NCBI RefSeq assembly: GCF_014836535.1
Contig: NZ_JACSQP010000001.1
Coordinates: 64,849-128,848, forward strand
DNA: 64,000 nt
DNA from: Microbacterium pullorum
GTDB lineage: Bacteria > Actinomycetota > Actinomycetes > Actinomycetales > Microbacteriaceae
Direction of reading: 5' to 3'
In this document: positions 6,687-16,066 of the stretch, in pieces
Layout of the letters: each line of letters starts with the position of its first letter
Position numbering within the stretch: the stretch's first letter is position 1
Position numbers and translations under genes: made by a program
Notes under the pieces: model-generated
Seen by the model: the letters and a program-made list of their open reading frames with translations, nothing else
What the model was told of the DNA's origin: nothing
Databases searched by the model: none

Positions 6687-8036
6687 TTAGGGCGCCAGGC
6701 GCGTGGGGCCGCGGAAGAGGTAGGTGACTTCGCGGATCGAGTCCTGACCCAGCAGCAGCATCATGACGCGGGCCAGTCCCATGCCGAAGCCACCGTGCGG
6801 CGGGGCGCCGAAGCGGAAGAAGTCGAGGTAGAACTCGAGGTGCTCGGGCTCGAGGCCCTTCTCCTCGGCCTGTTCGATCAGCACGTCGACGCGGTGCTCG
6901 CGCTGCGCCCCGGTGGTGATCTCCACGCCCTTGAACAGCAGGTCGTACGACTTCGTCAGCCCCGTCTGTTCATCGCGCATGTGGTAGAAAGCACGGATCT
7001 CGGGGTGGTAGTCGGTGATGAAGACGAACTGGTGACCGTAGGTCTCCTCGACGTACGCGGAGATCTGGCGCTCGCCCTCGGGGTCGAGGTCGCCGTCGGT
7101 GCGGGGGATGTCGTAGCCGCGCGCCTTGACGATCTCGCGGGCCTCGGCCAGCGGGATGCGCGGGAACGGGACCGCCGGCACCTGCACCTCGATGCCGAAC
7201 AGCTCCTGGATCTCGTCGCCGTGCTTGTCCTTGACCGCCTGGATGGCCGTGGCGAGCAGTTCCTCCTGCATCGCCGCGACGTCTTCGTGGGAATCGATCC
7301 AGCTGATCTCGGCGTCGATCGAGGTGAACTCGGTCGCGTGGCGGCTCGTGAACGACGGGTCGGCACGGAAGGCGGGGGCGATCTCGAAGATCTTGCCGAA
7401 GCCGGCGACCTGCGCCATCTGCTTGTAGAACTGCGGCGACTGCGCGAGGTAGGCCGTCTTGTCCTCGAAGTAGGGCACCTCGAACAGTTCGGCGTTGGAC
7501 TCCGACGCGGATGCCATGAGCTTGGGGGTGTGGATCTCGATGTAGTCGCGCTCGATCCAGTACGAGCGCATCGCGTGCTCGAGCGTGGTCTGCACCCGGA
7601 AGATGAGGTTGTTGCGGCGCTGGCGGAGATCGAGGAAGCGCCAGTCCATGCGCTTGTCCATGCCGCTGTCGGCGGCGATGGGCGTCTCGGGGAGGGCTGC
7701 GGATGCCACCTCGAGCGTGCCGATCTTGATCTCGACGCCGCCGAGCTTGACGCGCTCGTCGTGCTTGAGGTCACCGGTGACGGTGAGGAAGGTGCCGGTG
7801 GTCAGCTCGGAGATGAGCGCGGTCAGCGCGAGCGCATCGGCATCCTGCTCGCCCGCAGCCTCCGGGTCGGTGGCCGGCCGCGTGGCAGGATTCACCAACT
7901 GCACGGCGCCGGTCTCATCCCGCAGGATGACGAACTGCACCTTCTTCTGGTCGCGGACGGTCTCCACCCATCCGGACACCGTGACGGGCCCATCGGAGAG
8001 ACCCTGAAGCTGCTGGACGAGAACGCGTTCACTCAC
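6687..8036 (-). CDS. aspS: Aspartyl-tRNA synthetase, archaeal/short type
   Basis: A 449-residue class IIb synthetase that charges tRNA with aspartate. The N-terminal OB-fold (about residues 1-110, VTVSGWVETVRDQKKVQFVILRD) binds the anticodon. The catalytic core has motif 2 near FRADPSFTSRHATEFTSID and motif 3 in PPHGGFGMGLARVMM close to the C terminus, ending RGPTRLAP. It lacks the GAD insertion of the roughly 590-residue bacterial AspRS, so it is the archaeal-like type; such enzymes are often annotated as aspartate--tRNA(Asn) ligase, but whether this one misacylates tRNA-Asn cannot be read here. The GTG start lies eight bases after a TAGACT -10 box (8045-8050), suggesting a leaderless mRNA. 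Confidence 0.95.
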   Translation of the reverse strand: MSERVLVQQLQGLSDGPVTVSGWVETVRDQKKVQFVILRDETGAVQLVNPATRPATDPEAAGEQDADALALTALISELTTGTFLTVTGDLKHDERVKLGGVEIKIGTLEVASAALPETPIAADSGMDKRMDWRFLDLRQRRNNLIFRVQTTLEHAMRSYWIERDYIEIHTPKLMASASESNAELFEVPYFEDKTAYLAQSPQFYKQMAQVAGFGKIFEIAPAFRADPSFTSRHATEFTSIDAEISWIDSHEDVAAMQEELLATAIQAVKDKHGDEIQELFGIEVQVPAVPFPRIPLAEAREIVKARGYDIPRTDGDLDPEGERQISAYVEETYGHQFVFITDYHPEIRAFYHMRDEQTGLTKSYDLLFKGVEITTGAQREHRVDVLIEQAEEKGLEPEHLEFYLDFFRFGAPPHGGFGMGLARVMMLLLGQDSIREVTYLFRGPTRLAP

Positions 8037-8134
8037 GGGGGAACAGTCTACGTGCGCGCGGCTTCGCGAGTGGGCGAACCCCGCGTACGGGCTTCGCCCA
8101 GGTTGCGACGGCGTGGCGTCCCTACCGTGGAGGC

Positions 8135-8830
8135 ATGACGCTCGCCGCAGTGACGACCGCCGTTCCCGCCTCCACGTCCGCGGACGGGTCCTGGCTGACC
8201 GCTCTGGCGGATTGGACGGTGTCGCTCATGGACACCATCGGTCCCGTGGGAGCGGGAGCGGCGATCGCCCTGGAGAGCCTGTTCCCGCCGCTGCCGAGCG
8301 AGGTCATCCTCCCGATGGCGGGCCTGGCGGCCAGCCGCGGCGGATTCACGCTGTTCGAGGCGCTGCTGTGGACGACGATCGGCTCCGTCGTCGGCGCGTT
8401 CCTGCTGTACGGCCTCGGTGCCTGGCTCGGCGCCCGGCGCCTCCGCGCCATCGCCGACGCCGTGCCGTTGCTGCACCCCGAAGACATCGACCGCACGATC
8501 GCGTGGTTCGACAAGCACGGCGGCAAGGCGGTGTTCTTCGGCCGCATGCTGCCGATCTTCCGCAGCCTCATCTCCATCCCCGCCGGTGTCGCCCGCATGG
8601 CACTCTGGCGATTCGGACTGCTCACCCTGGCCGGCAGCGCCATTTGGAACTCGATCTTCGTCTTCGCCGGCTTCTTCCTGGGCGAGTCGTGGCATGTCGT
8701 GGAGGCGTACGCCGACGTGCTGCAGTACGTCGTGATCATCGCCGCCGTCGTGGGTGTGGCGTGGTTCCTCTACGCCCGCATCCGTGCCCTGCTCGCCTCC
8801 CGGGGCAACCCCGACCCCGACGCCGTCTGA
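8135..8830 (+). CDS. DedA-family membrane protein
   Basis: A 231-residue DedA/SNARE-associated membrane protein. It has the family segments ESLFPPLPSEVILPMAGL near the first helices, a re-entrant region before FFGRMLPIFRSLISIPAGVARM, and C-terminal helices. DedA proteins act in lipid carrier recycling (undecaprenyl-phosphate or phospholipid flipping) and membrane homeostasis. A TACCGT -10 candidate at 8123-8128 is six bases before the ATG. It is divergent from aspS. Confidence 0.93.
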   Translation: MTLAAVTTAVPASTSADGSWLTALADWTVSLMDTIGPVGAGAAIALESLFPPLPSEVILPMAGLAASRGGFTLFEALLWTTIGSVVGAFLLYGLGAWLGARRLRAIADAVPLLHPEDIDRTIAWFDKHGGKAVFFGRMLPIFRSLISIPAGVARMALWRFGLLTLAGSAIWNSIFVFAGFFLGESWHVVEAYADVLQYVVIIAAVVGVAWFLYARIRALLASRGNPDPDAV

Positions 8831-8880
8831 GGCCCGCGCGCTCAGCGCGTGCACAGATCCGACCCCCGTAGACTTGCCGC

Positions 8881-9513
8881 GTGCCTGCCGACCGCCTCCA
8901 CCTCGTGCGCCACGGCGAGGTTCACAACCCCGCGCGCGTGCTGTACGGCCGACTCCCCGGATACGGGTTGAGCGCCGACGGGCGCCGCATGGCGCGTCAG
9001 GCGGCCGAATACGTGCAGTCGCTGGAGCGTCCCATCGGCAGCCTCGTCTGCTCGCCGCTGCAGCGCACCCGTGAGTCGTCTGAGCCGTTCACCGAGCTGT
9101 TCGGGCTCGAACCGCGGATCGACGAGCGCGTGATCGAACCCACCAACGTCTTCGAGGGACGCCGCATGAAGCGGGCCCTCACGAACCCCATCAACTGGCG
9201 CCACCTGCGCTCCCCGGACCTGCCCAGCTGGGGGGAGCCCTATCTGCAGGTCGTGGCGCGCATGGATGCCGCGATGCGCGACGCGTGGCAGGCCACCGAA
9301 TCGGGCGACGCGGTGATCGTGTCGCACCAGCTGCCGATCTGGGTGACGCACCTCGCCGTAACCGGAGCGCTCATGCGGCACAACCCCACGCAGCGCCGGT
9401 GCGCGCTGTCGAGCATCACCAGCTTCGCCCTCGACGAAGACGGGACCTGGTCGGAGATCGCGTATGTCGAGCCGGCGACCCTGTCGGGCGCAGTCGATGT
9501 GGGGGCCGTCTGA
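8881..9513 (+). CDS. Histidine phosphatase (phosphoglycerate-mutase-like)
   Basis: A 210-residue histidine phosphatase with the catalytic RHGE (LHLVRHGEVHNP), the SPLQRTRESSEP segment, and the second histidine in VIVSHQLPIW. The substrate is unknown. TAGACT at 8869-8874 lies six bases before the GTG, so the transcript is likely leaderless. Its stop overlaps the start of the TlpA-like gene (TGATG), making it the first gene of the cytochrome c maturation operon, an association also seen in Mycobacterium. Confidence 0.9.
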   Translation: MPADRLHLVRHGEVHNPARVLYGRLPGYGLSADGRRMARQAAEYVQSLERPIGSLVCSPLQRTRESSEPFTELFGLEPRIDERVIEPTNVFEGRRMKRALTNPINWRHLRSPDLPSWGEPYLQVVARMDAAMRDAWQATESGDAVIVSHQLPIWVTHLAVTGALMRHNPTQRRCALSSITSFALDEDGTWSEIAYVEPATLSGAVDVGAV

Positions 9514-10139
9514 TGTCACGTGGATCGGTCCGTCACGGCCGCGTCCGGTCGGTCGCCGCTGCTCTGGCCGCGGTGGCGCTGACAGCCGGTCTCACCGCCT
9601 GCACGGGCGAGAACGACGACCTCGTCGACGCCTACCGCGAAGGCGACACCTCTGGTTTCGTCTCCCGCGACTTCGCCACGAGTGAGATCGCGCCCGACGA
9701 CCGCGAACAGCCGATCGTCTTCTCCGGCACCGCGGTCGACGGCGGGACGATCTCCAGCGATGACCTCGCCGGAGACGTCGTGGTCGTGAACTTCTGGTAC
9801 GCCGGCTGCGGCCCGTGTCGCGCCGAGGCGCCCTACCTGCAGCAGGCGAACGAGGAGTTCGCCGATGCGGAGGTCTCGTTCCTCGGTGTCAACATCTACG
9901 ACGAAGCCGCCACCGCGGCATCCTTCGACCGCACCTACGGCATCACGTATCCGTCGGTGCTCGCCCACCGCGACCCCGACCTCAAGCTCGCCTTCGCCGA
10001 GGTGACCTCGCTTCAGGCGGTGCCGACGACCCTCGTGCTCGACGCGCAGGGCCGGTTGGCCGCGCGCATCATCGGTCAGCTGCAGGACGCATCGATCCTC
10101 ACCACGATCGTGGCCGACGTGCGCGCGGAGACCCCGTGA
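9513..10139 (+). CDS. TlpA/ResA-like thiol-disulfide lipoprotein
   Basis: A 208-residue exported redox protein. A basic N terminus and hydrophobic stretch end in the lipobox LTAC (cysteine at about residue 30), so it is probably a membrane-anchored lipoprotein. The thioredoxin fold has VVVNFWYAGCGPCRAEAPYL with the CGPC active site. In System II cytochrome c maturation, ResA-type proteins reduce the CXXCH cysteines of apocytochrome c, receiving electrons from CcdA, encoded next with a GTGA overlap. Confidence 0.92.
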   Translation: MSRGSVRHGRVRSVAAALAAVALTAGLTACTGENDDLVDAYREGDTSGFVSRDFATSEIAPDDREQPIVFSGTAVDGGTISSDDLAGDVVVVNFWYAGCGPCRAEAPYLQQANEEFADAEVSFLGVNIYDEAATAASFDRTYGITYPSVLAHRDPDLKLAFAEVTSLQAVPTTLVLDAQGRLAARIIGQLQDASILTTIVADVRAETP

Positions 10140-10882
10140 ACCCCTTCGCGATCGTCTTCGACGGCGCGCTGTGGCTCGCGATCCCGATCGCGGTGCTCGC
10201 CGGTCTCGTGTCGTTCCTGTCGCCCTGCGTGCTGCCTCTCGTGCCCGGCTACCTCGGCTTCCTCGGGGGCGCCGCCCCTGCGCGCGCCGGCGCGCGCACG
10301 AAGACGCGGTCGCGCCTGCTGGCGGGCGTGCTGCTGTTCATCGCGGGATTCACCGCGGTGTTCGTGGCGATCTTCGTGATCGGGGGCACGTTCGGACAGC
10401 TCTTCATCCAGTACCAGGACCCCATCACGCGGGTGCTGGGCGTCATCGTGATCCTGCTGGGGCTCGTGTTCATCGGCGTGTTCGGCGTCGCGCAGCGCAC
10501 CTTCCGCCCGCGCATGCGCGAGAACCTGGGGCTCGTGGGAGCGCCGCTGCTCGGCGTCGCGATGGGTGTCGGCTGGGCCCCCTGCATCGGCCCGACGATG
10601 ACGGCGATCCTCGCGATCTCTATCAACCAGGGCGATCCGGTGCGCGCCGGCATCCTCGGGGTGGCGTACTCGATCGGGCTCGGCGTCCCCTTCATCCTGC
10701 TCGCCATCGGCTTCGGGTGGGCCACCCGCTCGGTGGCCTTCGTCAAGCGCTACATCCGCGCCATCAACATCACCGGAGGGGTGCTGCTCATCGCACTCGG
10801 ACTGCTCATGGTCACCGGCGTCTGGACCGACCTCATGTCGCGGCTCGGGGCGGTGATCGGCAGTGTCCAGCTCCCGCTCTGA
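10136..10882 (+). CDS. ccdA: CcdA-type cytochrome c biogenesis thiol reductase
   Basis: A 248-residue integral membrane protein with six helices. The two redox cysteines lie in SFLSPCVLPLVPGYLGF and GVGWAPCIGPTMTA, the hallmarks of CcdA. It passes reducing power from cytosolic thioredoxin to the ResA-like lipoprotein. The GTG overlaps the previous stop, and its end overlaps resB by 20 bases, showing a tight operon. Confidence 0.94.
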   Translation: MNPFAIVFDGALWLAIPIAVLAGLVSFLSPCVLPLVPGYLGFLGGAAPARAGARTKTRSRLLAGVLLFIAGFTAVFVAIFVIGGTFGQLFIQYQDPITRVLGVIVILLGLVFIGVFGVAQRTFRPRMRENLGLVGAPLLGVAMGVGWAPCIGPTMTAILAISINQGDPVRAGILGVAYSIGLGVPFILLAIGFGWATRSVAFVKRYIRAINITGGVLLIALGLLMVTGVWTDLMSRLGAVIGSVQLPL

Positions 10883-12575
10883 CCAGGCCTCGCCCGTCGA
10901 GCCGATCGACGGTCCCCTGCGCCCGAACGACCACGCCGACGGCGACGCGCCCGACGGCATCCGTCAACCGGCCCTCGGTTTCGTCGGCTGGCTGCGCTGG
11001 GGCTGGCGACAGCTGACGAGCATGCGCACGGCCGTCGTGCTGCTGCTGCTGCTCGCGATCGCCGCGATCCCCGGATCGATCGTGCCGCAGCGCACCGCCG
11101 ACCCCAACGGCGTGACGCAGTACAAGAGTGACAACCCCGAGCTGTACCCGATCCTCGACAGCCTGAGCCTGTTCGACGTGTATTCGTCGCCGTGGTTCTC
11201 GGCGATCTACCTGCTGCTGTTCGTCTCGCTCATCGGCTGCGTCATCCCGCGCACCAAGCACCACTGGAAGGCGATGCGGTCGCGTCCGCCGCGCACTCCC
11301 GCGCGCCTCGCCCGACTGGATGACCACACCGAAGCGGTCGTGCAGGTGCCGGCGGGGAAGGACGCCGACGCCACGGCGGCCGAGGCCATCGACATCGCCG
11401 GCGATCAGCTGCGTCGCGCCGGATATCGTGTGGAGCGCTACGACGGCCGGGGCACGTTCTCGGTGTCCGCCGAACGCGGCTACCTGCGCGAGACCGGCAA
11501 CCTCGTCTTCCACGCGTCGCTCGTGGGCGTGCTCATCGCCGTCGGCGTCGGCGGCGGTTACACCTACACCGGGCAGGACGTGCTGGTGGAGGGGCAGAGC
11601 TTCGTCAACACGCTCGCCGACTACTCCTCGTTCAACCCCGGTCGCTTCGTCGACACCGAGACGCTGCCGCCGTACTCGATGACGCTGGAGGAGTTCCAGG
11701 TCAGCTACATCCCCGCCGGTGAGCCGGGGGCGGGACAGGCGGGTGACTTCGCCGCCATCCTGACCACGCGGGTGCCCGGGCAGGAGGAGAAGGCGGGCGA
11801 GGTGCGGGTCAACCATCCGCTGGACCTGGAGGGCGACCGCATCTACCTGATGGGCAACGGCTACGCCCCCACGCTCACCGTGCGCGACGCGGAGGGCCTC
11901 GTCGTCTTCAGCGAGTCGGTGCCTTTCCTGCCGCAGGACGCGAGCATGACCTCGCTCGGTGTCGTGAAGATCACCGACGGGATGCCCGAGCAGCTGGGTC
12001 TCATCGGGTTCTTCTACCCGACGGCTGCTGCCCTGACCACCGGCGCGCTCACCTCGGTCTACCCCGACCTCATCAACCCGGTACTCACCCTCGACGTCTA
12101 CGCCGGTGACCTCGGCATCGACGACGGTACGCCGCGTTCGGTCTACACACTCGATCCGGAGGGGATGGAGCAGCTCACCGGCCGCGCCGTCGACGTCGAC
12201 TCGATCGAGCTGGCACCGGGCGAGACCGCGGATCTGCCGAACGGCCTCGGCTCGATCACGTTCGAGAACGCGTCGCCTGCGGGGGTCGACGGCTACGCCG
12301 AATCGGTTCCCCGCTTCGCGTCGCTGTCGATCCACCGCGACGTCGGTGCTTCGTGGGTGCTGCTGTTCGCCGTGCTCGCGACCCTGGGCCTGCTCGTCGC
12401 CCTCTTCGTGCCGCGCCGGCGCATGTGGGTCAAGGCGGTCGTCGACGGTGAGACCGTGCGACTCGAGTATGCGGGCCTGGCCCGCGGTGAGGACCCGACC
12501 CTGCGCGCCGCCGTCGACGACGTCTCCCGCCGTCACGGCGACGCCCTCGAAGCGCACCTGCGCGCCACCGACTGA
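10863..12575 (+). CDS. resB: ResB-type cytochrome c biogenesis protein
   Basis: A 570-residue System II heme-lyase subunit (ResB/Ccs1). Three N-terminal helices (about residues 55-80, 110-130 and 215-235), a large extracytoplasmic domain, and a last helix near residues 495-515 match the family. With CcsB it attaches heme to apocytochrome c outside the membrane. The GTG start lies inside the end of ccdA. The protein ends with a cytosolic tail of about 55 residues. Confidence 0.93.
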   Translation: MSSSRSDQASPVEPIDGPLRPNDHADGDAPDGIRQPALGFVGWLRWGWRQLTSMRTAVVLLLLLAIAAIPGSIVPQRTADPNGVTQYKSDNPELYPILDSLSLFDVYSSPWFSAIYLLLFVSLIGCVIPRTKHHWKAMRSRPPRTPARLARLDDHTEAVVQVPAGKDADATAAEAIDIAGDQLRRAGYRVERYDGRGTFSVSAERGYLRETGNLVFHASLVGVLIAVGVGGGYTYTGQDVLVEGQSFVNTLADYSSFNPGRFVDTETLPPYSMTLEEFQVSYIPAGEPGAGQAGDFAAILTTRVPGQEEKAGEVRVNHPLDLEGDRIYLMGNGYAPTLTVRDAEGLVVFSESVPFLPQDASMTSLGVVKITDGMPEQLGLIGFFYPTAAALTTGALTSVYPDLINPVLTLDVYAGDLGIDDGTPRSVYTLDPEGMEQLTGRAVDVDSIELAPGETADLPNGLGSITFENASPAGVDGYAESVPRFASLSIHRDVGASWVLLFAVLATLGLLVALFVPRRRMWVKAVVDGETVRLEYAGLARGEDPTLRAAVDDVSRRHGDALEAHLRATD

Positions 12576-12671
12576 CCCTCGCAGCAGCGTGCACCCCCGG
12601 CGCCGCCCCCACGATCGACAGCGCTTCATCGCCCCGATTCTGCGCGACGCGCCCGACATAGACTGGATGCC

Positions 12672-13724
12672 ATGCCCGCCACCGAAGCGCTCTCGCTCGA
12701 CGATGTCTCCGTGCTGCTGGTGTGGACCGCGATCGTCATCTACGCCCTCGCGTTCATCGCCTACGCCGTGGATCTCGCCCGCCGTTCCGACCAGGCCATC
12801 AAGGCGCAGGACGAACGCGTGCGCGAACTCGTCGCGGCCGGCGGCGCCCGCAACGGGGAGAGCCTCAGCGACCTGCGTGCGCAGGAGGCGGCATCCGCTG
12901 CTGAACTCGACGCGCGTCCGGGTGAGCGCGCGCGGTACCTGTGGGCCCGCATCGCGACGACGCTGACCTGGCTCGCGTTCCTCTTCCACGTCGCCGCCGA
13001 CGTGCTGCGCGGCGTCGCGGCCGAGCGGGTGCCGTGGGCCAACATGTACGAGTTCGCGCTGACGGGCACGATGCTCATCGTCGCGGTGTACCTGGGCGTG
13101 CTGTTCCGCTACGACCTGCGCTTCCTCGGCGCCTTCGTCACGGGGCTCGTCGTCGTGCTCCTGGGCGGCGCGACCCTGGCGTACTACGTCGAGGTGCAGC
13201 CGCTCATGGATCCGCTCAAGAGCGTGTGGCTCGTGATCCACGTGTTCGTGGCATCCCTCTCGACGGCGTTCTTCGCCCTCGCCTTCGCGTTGTCGGTGCT
13301 GCAGCTGTTCCAGGCGCGCCGCGAGACCCGCGCCCGCGCCGCCGCCACGGTCGCCGTCGACGCGGCCGTCGCGCGCCCCGCCCGGTCCGGGTTCCTGCGC
13401 ATTCTCCCCGGTGCCGATGCGCTGGAGTCGCTGGCCTACCGCTTCGCGATCATCGGGTTCATCTTCTGGACCTTCACCCTCATCGCCGGCTCCATCTGGG
13501 CCAACGACGCGTGGGGCCGGTACTGGGGCTTCGACACGAAGGAAGTGTGGACCTTCGTCATCTGGGTGCTCTACGCGGGCTACATCCACGCACGCGCGAC
13601 GCGCGGATGGCGGGGTACGCGCTCGGCCTGGCTGTCGATCATCGGGTTCGCGACCGTCATCTTCAACTTCACGATCGTCAACCAGTTCTTCAAGGGCCTG
13701 CACGCCTACAGCGGCCTGGAGTGA
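12672..13724 (+). CDS. ccsB: CcsA/CcsB-family heme handling protein
   Basis: A 350-residue membrane protein with about eight helices. The heme-binding WWD-like region is AWGRYWGFDTKEVWTFVIW; in many family members it reads WxWDPKE, so the second Trp and the Pro are replaced here (F and T), as in other actinobacterial homologs. It exports and presents heme to ResB. Unlike the rest of the operon it has its own -10 box, TAGACT at 12659-12664, seven bases before the ATG, after a 96-base gap. Confidence 0.93.
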   Translation: MPATEALSLDDVSVLLVWTAIVIYALAFIAYAVDLARRSDQAIKAQDERVRELVAAGGARNGESLSDLRAQEAASAAELDARPGERARYLWARIATTLTWLAFLFHVAADVLRGVAAERVPWANMYEFALTGTMLIVAVYLGVLFRYDLRFLGAFVTGLVVVLLGGATLAYYVEVQPLMDPLKSVWLVIHVFVASLSTAFFALAFALSVLQLFQARRETRARAAATVAVDAAVARPARSGFLRILPGADALESLAYRFAIIGFIFWTFTLIAGSIWANDAWGRYWGFDTKEVWTFVIWVLYAGYIHARATRGWRGTRSAWLSIIGFATVIFNFTIVNQFFKGLHAYSGLE

Positions 13725-13744
13725 TCGCGGCGCCGGCTCACGCC

Positions 13745-13987
13745 GGTACAGGTGATCTCACCGGTACAGGTCATTCCGTGGGGAATCGTCCTGTCGCGGT
13801 GAGTCTTCCTGTACCGGGGAGCGGATGCCGGCGGGTGCCGCCGCGCCGGGGATCTCGCCGTCGCAGGTGATCTCGCCGTAGCAGGTGATCTCGCCGGTCC
13901 AGGTGCCGCTCCGATGCAGGAGAACTCACCTGGACAGGTCGCGCGACGGCTGATCGTCCTGTCGCGGTGAGTTCTCCTGTACCGGGT
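13745..13987. repeat. Cluster of short direct and inverted repeats between ccsB and the YhgE gene
   Basis: The gene-free stretch 13725-14017 is built from variants of an 18-base unit, GGTACAGGTGATCTCACC. Direct-orientation copies lie near 13745, 13763, 13863, 13881 and 13913. Inverted copies lie at 13798-13815 and 13966-13983 (GGTGAGTTCTCCTGTACC). GCAGGTGATCTCGCCG occurs twice exactly (13863-13878, 13881-13896), and a 35-base block repeats with three mismatches (13785-13819, 13953-13987). No ORF, promoter or transposase is evident. Confidence 0.75.
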
Positions 13988-14017
13988 CGGGGATGCCGGG
14001 CGGCGCCGGCACCGCGC

Positions 14018-16066
14018 TCAGGTGCGAGCGGGCTGCAACACCGCGCGTGCCGACGTGGTGCGCCGGCGGGCGACGGCCACGGTCGTCGCGATGAAGGCGA
14101 GTCCGGCCCAGAAGACGAGCCCGACGACCCCGGCCCCCACGCCGCCCGCGGCGGTGAGCGCGCCGATCAGCGCATTCGAGGCGGGCCCGGTCGGCAGCAG
14201 CGTCGCGATCGAGGTGAGCACCCCGGGCACGGTCGAGACGATGCCGGTGGCGATCGTCAGCACGCCCACCAGCGCGGCGATCCAGCGCCCCGCTCCGCCG
14301 AACACGGCGACCAGCGCCTGATTGACGGCAGCGAACGCGACGCCCGCGACCATGCAGACCAGCGCGAACAGCGACCAGTCGGCCCAGTCGTACCCGGCGG
14401 CCAGCTGCACGACACCGGCCACGAGCAGACCCTGCGCAGCGCCGATCGCGGCGGCCGGCGCCAACGAGCGCAGCGCCAGCAGCGCCGAGGGGCGGCGTGA
14501 GGTGAGGGCCCGGCCCGAGACGGCGCGCAGCGCCACGAACGAGCCGAGACCGCCGAACCACAGCGCCAGCGTCGCCAGCAGGGGCACAGCGGATGCCCCG
14601 AAGAGGTTGTTGCCGAGGCCCTCTGCGGCCACCGGGTCGGCCACGACCGAGGCGAGGTCGGCGGCTTGCTCGTCGGTGTAGGACGGCAGGGATTCGGTCG
14701 CGGTGGTGAGACCCTCCGACAGGGTGTCTGCGCCGCCGGCGATCCCGCCGATGCCGTCGGCGAGGGCATCGGCGCCGTCGGCGGCATCCGTGGCTCCCGT
14801 CGTCAGCTGGTCGGTGCCCGATGCCAGCTCCGATGCTCCCGACGCGAGCGCCCCCGCGCCGCCGGCGACCTCCCGCACGCCGCCCGCAGCCTGCTGCGCG
14901 CCGCCGGCGAGCCCGGTGATGCCGTCGGCGATCTGGTTCGCCTGCCCGGCGACCTCGGTCAGCCCGGCGCCCAGCTGCGGCAGCTCGTTGAGACCCTCCA
15001 GGGCGGATCCGATCGGACCTGCGGTTGTCACGAGAGCGGTGAGCGTGGGCAGCAGCTGCTGCGCCTGCTGGCTCGCGGCGTCGAGCTGGGTGCACAGCTC
15101 GCCGGTCACGGCCGGGTCGCACGCTGCCGCGAGCGCCGCGAGCTGCGTCGCCGAGGCGGTCAGCTGCGCGACGATGGCGTCGCTGTTCGCGGCGACGCCG
15201 GCGAGGCTGTCGGTCAGCTGCGGCGGCACCTGCGCTTCACTGGGGATCTGGGCCGCGATGGCGCTCAGTGCCCCCGCGAGCTGTCGCTGCCCGTCGGCGA
15301 GGGTCGTCGCTCCGCCGGCGAGGGTGTCGAGCCCGTCCGCGGCCTGCGTCGCGCCGCCGGCAAGCTGCCCGGCGCCCGACGACAGCTCGCGGGCGCCGTC
15401 GGCGATGGCGCCCGCGCCCGTGCCCAGTGCCCGCACCCCGTCCGCGAGGCTCGTCGTGCCCTCGGCGATCGTGCGTGCGCCGTCACCCAGCTCGGCGGCG
15501 CCGTCGGCGGCCCCGCCCAGCTGGTCACCGAGCGTCGTGAAGCCGAGGAAGACGTTCTCGAGGTACACCTGCGACAGCTGGCTGCCCAGCAGCGATGCGG
15601 CGGCGCGGGTGACCTGGGCGGTGATCGCGTCATCGACGACGAGGCTGTCGGGGGAGGTCTCCACGACGATCGTGGCCTGCTCGGGGGTGTTGCCGGGAGC
15701 GGTCGATGTGGCGGCGGCGGAGAAGTTCTCCGGAATCGTCACGATGGCGTCGTAGTCCCCGGAGGCGAGGCCGTCGCGGGCGTCGTCGTCGTTCGAGATG
15801 GTCCATGTGAGGTTGCTCGGCAGATCGTCGGAGCCCTCGACCAGGCCGGCGGTGAGCTGGCGGCCCAGCGGCACCATCTGGTCGTCTATCGTGACCGGAT
15901 CGTCGTCGTTCACCACAGCCACGTTCATCGCGTCGAGACGCTCGACGGGGTTGTACAGCGCGGCGACCAGGACGCCGCCGATGAGCACCGGCAGCAGCAG
16001 CACCCCGACGAGGGTGAGCCACGTCACGGGGCGACGCGAACGTGCGCGCTCGAGGGAGAGGGTCAT
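14018..16066 (-). CDS. YhgE/Pip-domain membrane protein
   Basis: A 682-residue protein of the YhgE/Pip family (the group that includes the lactococcal phage infection protein). One helix at about residues 15-37 is followed by an extracytoplasmic region with the family-typical MNVAVVNDDD start. Two long stretches of seven-residue repeats (xxLAxGA, about residues 180-265 and 370-455) suggest an extended helical stalk. Five membrane helices lie between about residues 490 and 665. Its ATG overlaps the MMPL stop (ATGA), so the two are co-translated and probably form one envelope export or remodelling complex. The function of the family is not established. Confidence 0.9.
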   Translation of the reverse strand: MTLSLERARSRRPVTWLTLVGVLLLPVLIGGVLVAALYNPVERLDAMNVAVVNDDDPVTIDDQMVPLGRQLTAGLVEGSDDLPSNLTWTISNDDDARDGLASGDYDAIVTIPENFSAAATSTAPGNTPEQATIVVETSPDSLVVDDAITAQVTRAAASLLGSQLSQVYLENVFLGFTTLGDQLGGAADGAAELGDGARTIAEGTTSLADGVRALGTGAGAIADGARELSSGAGQLAGGATQAADGLDTLAGGATTLADGQRQLAGALSAIAAQIPSEAQVPPQLTDSLAGVAANSDAIVAQLTASATQLAALAAACDPAVTGELCTQLDAASQQAQQLLPTLTALVTTAGPIGSALEGLNELPQLGAGLTEVAGQANQIADGITGLAGGAQQAAGGVREVAGGAGALASGASELASGTDQLTTGATDAADGADALADGIGGIAGGADTLSEGLTTATESLPSYTDEQAADLASVVADPVAAEGLGNNLFGASAVPLLATLALWFGGLGSFVALRAVSGRALTSRRPSALLALRSLAPAAAIGAAQGLLVAGVVQLAAGYDWADWSLFALVCMVAGVAFAAVNQALVAVFGGAGRWIAALVGVLTIATGIVSTVPGVLTSIATLLPTGPASNALIGALTAAGGVGAGVVGLVFWAGLAFIATTVAVARRRTTSARAVLQPART

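Noticed and set aside
10833..13703. 956-codon antisense frame opposite resB and ccsB
   Set aside because: Composition is His/Arg/Gln/Asp-rich shadow typical of the reverse strand of GC-rich genes, no domain, and the sense strand holds clear cytochrome c genes.
13745..13987. CRISPR array
   Set aside because: Repeat units are imperfect, occur in both orientations and lack spacers of constant length; no cas gene.
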